Positions 61,237 to 64,000 of a DNA stretch of 64,000 nucleotides are shown piece by piece. The notes beneath the pieces were generated by a model, which worked only from the letters and a program-made list of their open reading frames with translations, searched no databases and was not told the DNA's origin. The first letter of the stretch is position 1; each line of letters opens with the position of its first letter. Both the position numbers and the translations under genes were made by a program. This DNA comes from Shewanella sp. SNU WT4 (GTDB taxonomy: Bacteria > Pseudomonadota > Gammaproteobacteria > Enterobacterales > Shewanellaceae). The stretch is taken from the NCBI RefSeq assembly GCF_006494715.1, contig NZ_CP041151.1, forward strand, positions 3,596,001-3,660,000, in the 5' to 3' direction.

Positions 61237-64000
61237 ATGTTCAATGCGAGTACTGTACTGGCAGGGCAATATGCCCAAGCCCCTCTCGATGAGCTATTTA
61301 ACGCTATCAGTAATAACTATATCGTCGATGAAGAATCATACCTTAAACAACTCATCACACTGCTTCCTAGTGATGCCAACGACATAGAAGCTATCACTCG
61401 CAATGCGAGTCATTTAGTGACTAAAGTTCGGCAGTTTGAAAAGAAAGGCATGATGATAGGCGTCGATGCCTTTTTGCAGCAATATACCCTGGAAACCGAT
61501 GAAGGCATTATCTTGATGTGCCTTGCCGAAGCTTTACTGCGTATCCCTGATGCCGCAACGGCTGATGCATTAATTGCAGATAAGTTATCTGGCGCCAAAT
61601 GGGATAAACACATCAAGCAAAGTGACTCTGTGTTAGTCAATGCCTCAACCTGGGGCTTACTGCTGACGGGCAAAATAGTGGCTATGGACAAGCAAGTCGA
61701 TGGCACTCCAAGTCACTTACTTAATCGCCTAATCAATCGTTTGGGTGAACCCGTTATTCGCAAAGCCATGTATGCCGCCATGAAAATCATGGGCAAACAG
61801 TTTGTACTTGGTCGCACTGTCACTGAGGCGATTAGCAACAGCCAAGATACTCGTAAACTGGGATATACCCATTCTTACGATATGCTTGGGGAAGCGGCCT
61901 TAACCGCCGCCGATGCGCGTAAATATTTTAACGATTATGCCGAAGCCATTCGCACCCTTGGCCGTCATGAATATAACGAGCAAGAGTCGCCGCGCCCCAC
62001 CATTTCTATCAAGTTATCGGCGCTGCACCCAAGGTATGAAGTCGCCAATCAAGAACGAGTTCTCACTGAACTTTATGCCACCGTGATGCAACTTATCACC
62101 ATAGCTCGCAGCGTGAATGTCGGTATTTCGATAGATGCCGAAGAAGTCGATAGATTAGAGTTGTCGTTACGCTTATTCCAAAAACTGTTTGAATCCAGCG
62201 CTGTGCGTGGCTGGGGCTTATTAGGCTTAGTGGTACAAGCCTATTCCAAACGTGCGCTGCCAGTATTGTGCTGGATTACCCGCTTAGCCAAAGAGCATGG
62301 CGACATCATCCCGGTGCGTTTAGTCAAAGGTGCCTATTGGGACAGTGAAATCAAGTGGGCACAAGTCGCAGGCGAAGGCGGCTACCCGCTATTTACCCGT
62401 AAAGCCTCAACCGATGTATCCTATTTAGCCTGCGCTCGCTACTTATTAAGCGAGCACACACTTGGCGCCATTTATCCGCAATTTGCCACTCACAACGCCC
62501 AATCTGTCGCCTCAATTTTGCACATGTATGATGGCGCGCGCCCGCTTGAATTCCAGCGCCTGCATGGCATGGGGCAAGAATTGTATGACACTATGCTCAG
62601 CCAAAAGTTAATCAAAACAGTACGCATTTATGCCCCAGTTGGTGCTCATAAAGATCTACTACCCTACTTGGTCAGACGCTTATTAGAAAATGGTGCTAAT
62701 ACCTCGTTCGTGCATAAACTGGTGGACCCAAAAACCCCGATAGAGACCTTAGTCGCCCACCCACTCATCACACTTAACGGATTTGCCAGTTTAGCTAATA
62801 CTAAGATTGCCCTGCCAACCCATATTTTTGGCGAGGAGCGACGTAATTCAAAAGGACTTAACATGAACATTCAATCCCAAGCCACGCCATTTTTCAGCGC
62901 TATTGAAGAGTTTAAGCAACATCAATGGCAAGCAGGTCCCGTGGTCAATGGCGAAGTGTTATCAGGCGCGCGTCACCCGGTGTTAAGCCCCTTTGATACT
63001 CGCCAACAAGTAGGCACCATCGATTTTGCCGACAAACAAGCCGTAGAAATGGCTCTGGCGAGCGCTAATACCGCCTTTGCCAGCTGGCGCGATACTCCAG
63101 TTGAGCAGCGCGCCCAAGCCTTACAAAAATTGGCCGATGCACTGGAAGAAAATCGCGATGAGTTAATTGCGTTATGTGTGCGCGAAGCTGGCAAGAGCTT
63201 ACAAGACAGTATTGATGAAGTGCGTGAAGCCGTGGATTTTTGCCGCTATTACGCCCTTAACGCCAAAAAGATGATGGCTAAACCTGAATTATTAGCAGGC
63301 CCAACGGGCGAGCTTAATCAATTATTTTTGCTTGGGCGCGGCACCTTTGTGTGTATTAGCCCATGGAACTTTCCACTCGCTATCTTCTTAGGCCAAGTAT
63401 CTGCCGCCTTAGCCACAGGAAACTGCGTTATAGCTAAACCTGCTGAGCAAACCAGTATCATCGCCTATCGCGCGGTGCAACTGGCGCACGCCTCCGGTAT
63501 TCCAAGCAATGTATTGCAATTTATACCCGGCACCGGTGCCGACGTTGGCGCGCAGTTAACCTCTGATGCCCGCATTGCTGGCGTGTGTTTTACCGGTTCC
63601 ACCCAAACTGCTAAGCGCATCAATATGACGTTAGCGGAGCGCCCAGGCGCCATTTTACCTTTGATTGCAGAAACCGGTGGTCAAAATGCCATGATAGTGG
63701 ACTCCACCGCCCTGCCTGAGCAAGTGGTGAACGATGTTGTATCATCATCATTTACCAGTGCGGGCCAGCGCTGCTCAGCCCTTAGAGTGCTCTATCTGCA
63801 GGAAGAAATTGCCGAGCGAGTACTTGAGTTACTGCAAGGCGCTATGGATGAATTGGTGATAGGTAATCCGAGTGACTATCAAACCGATGTTGGCCCTGTA
63901 ATTGATGCTACCGCTAAAGCGAATTTGAATGCGCACATCAATCACATCCAACAAGTTGGTCGCACCATTAAACAGCTAGCGCTGCCAAGTGTCTGTGAGC
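61237..64000 (+). CDS. putA: Bifunctional proline dehydrogenase / P5C dehydrogenase PutA (5' part; runs off the window)
   Basis: An open frame from the ATG at 61237 to the window end, 921 codons so far; AAGGA lies eight bases upstream, while the ATG at 61231 is too close to it. The proline dehydrogenase half (about 90-510) shows the FAD/substrate region PVRLVKGAYWDSEIKWAQ and FATHNAQSVASI. The glutamate-semialdehyde dehydrogenase half (from about 545) shows ISPWNFPLAIFLGQ, GVCFTGSTQTAKR, AETGGQNAMIVD and the catalytic cysteine in SAGQRCSALRVL. The protein converts proline to glutamate. It lacks the N-terminal ribbon-helix-helix DNA-binding domain of E. coli PutA, so it cannot be its own repressor. 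Confidence 0.95.
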   Translation, partial: MFNASTVLAGQYAQAPLDELFNAISNNYIVDEESYLKQLITLLPSDANDIEAITRNASHLVTKVRQFEKKGMMIGVDAFLQQYTLETDEGIILMCLAEALLRIPDAATADALIADKLSGAKWDKHIKQSDSVLVNASTWGLLLTGKIVAMDKQVDGTPSHLLNRLINRLGEPVIRKAMYAAMKIMGKQFVLGRTVTEAISNSQDTRKLGYTHSYDMLGEAALTAADARKYFNDYAEAIRTLGRHEYNEQESPRPTISIKLSALHPRYEVANQERVLTELYATVMQLITIARSVNVGISIDAEEVDRLELSLRLFQKLFESSAVRGWGLLGLVVQAYSKRALPVLCWITRLAKEHGDIIPVRLVKGAYWDSEIKWAQVAGEGGYPLFTRKASTDVSYLACARYLLSEHTLGAIYPQFATHNAQSVASILHMYDGARPLEFQRLHGMGQELYDTMLSQKLIKTVRIYAPVGAHKDLLPYLVRRLLENGANTSFVHKLVDPKTPIETLVAHPLITLNGFASLANTKIALPTHIFGEERRNSKGLNMNIQSQATPFFSAIEEFKQHQWQAGPVVNGEVLSGARHPVLSPFDTRQQVGTIDFADKQAVEMALASANTAFASWRDTPVEQRAQALQKLADALEENRDELIALCVREAGKSLQDSIDEVREAVDFCRYYALNAKKMMAKPELLAGPTGELNQLFLLGRGTFVCISPWNFPLAIFLGQVSAALATGNCVIAKPAEQTSIIAYRAVQLAHASGIPSNVLQFIPGTGADVGAQLTSDARIAGVCFTGSTQTAKRINMTLAERPGAILPLIAETGGQNAMIVDSTALPEQVVNDVVSSSFTSAGQRCSALRVLYLQEEIAERVLELLQGAMDELVIGNPSDYQTDVGPVIDATAKANLNAHINHIQQVGRTIKQLALPSVCE

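Noticed and set aside
61410..63653. Several minus-strand ORFs within putA
   Set aside because: They lie opposite a long continuous putA frame with clear domain motifs and have no start signals; they are shadow frames.

Overview
The window reads as chromosomal DNA of a Shewanella-type gammaproteobacterium. The evidence is the pentahaem nitrite reductase NrfA beside a NarQ/NarP pair, the divergent mdh/argR pair, a short cytosolic DyP peroxidase close to a ferric-iron ABC importer and fpr, a three-subunit proton-translocating transhydrogenase, and a PutA without an N-terminal DNA-binding domain. The assignment rests on remembered protein families and gene order; no database was searched.

Layout. 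1-5,000: end of a PH-domain protein, a soluble double-PAS chemoreceptor, folX, mdh and divergent argR with a perfect ARG box, DyP peroxidase. 5,200-10,650: Fur-boxed fbpABC ferric-iron importer, a GST-like protein and fpr. 11,000-16,500: two small ORFs, an Atm1-type exporter, aroG, a transglutaminase-like/TPR lipoprotein and a membrane-anchored hypothetical. 16,600-18,950: glnK-amtB ammonium module and an isochorismatase-like hydrolase. 19,000-23,030: nrfA and narQP with a CRP-like and a NarP-like site between them. 23,100-29,500: acyl-CoA ligase and the cysJIH sulfite/PAPS reductase operon. 29,700-32,600: three-gene transhydrogenase operon. 32,700-37,200: a secreted zincin-like protein, hldE, an LpxL-type acyltransferase and an L,D-transpeptidase, mostly envelope functions. 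37,400-42,100: a GH20 hexosaminidase lipoprotein and a processive GT2 synthase.

42,190-44,620 is a scar of mobile DNA. The 5' half of a Tn5/IS50-type element abuts a frameshifted 1,324-bp IS10-type element, which abuts the 3' half of an EAL-domain gene. Both IS10 flanks fit the IS10 target consensus but differ from each other, which points to a deletion by recombination between two IS10 copies. Then follow a CreA-like lipoprotein, a small hypothetical, an SbtA-like transporter and glnE.

49,800-56,730 is the most intriguing block: a lipoprotein, a DUF350 membrane protein, a membrane-anchored aminopropyltransferase, YjfI (DUF2170), a PspA/IM30 protein (YjfJ), YjfK (DUF2491), a small protein with two ribbon-helix-helix-like segments, and a voltage-sensor K+ channel. 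It looks like an envelope-stress system linking polyamine chemistry, membrane remodelling and ion flux. The YjfI promoter is bracketed by two 13-bp palindromes 33 bp apart. The window closes with a CYTH-domain protein (minus strand), a PhoU-like/Pit phosphate transport pair, a YgiM-like SH3 protein and the first 2.76 kb of putA.

No tRNA, rRNA, CRISPR array or prophage was recognised.
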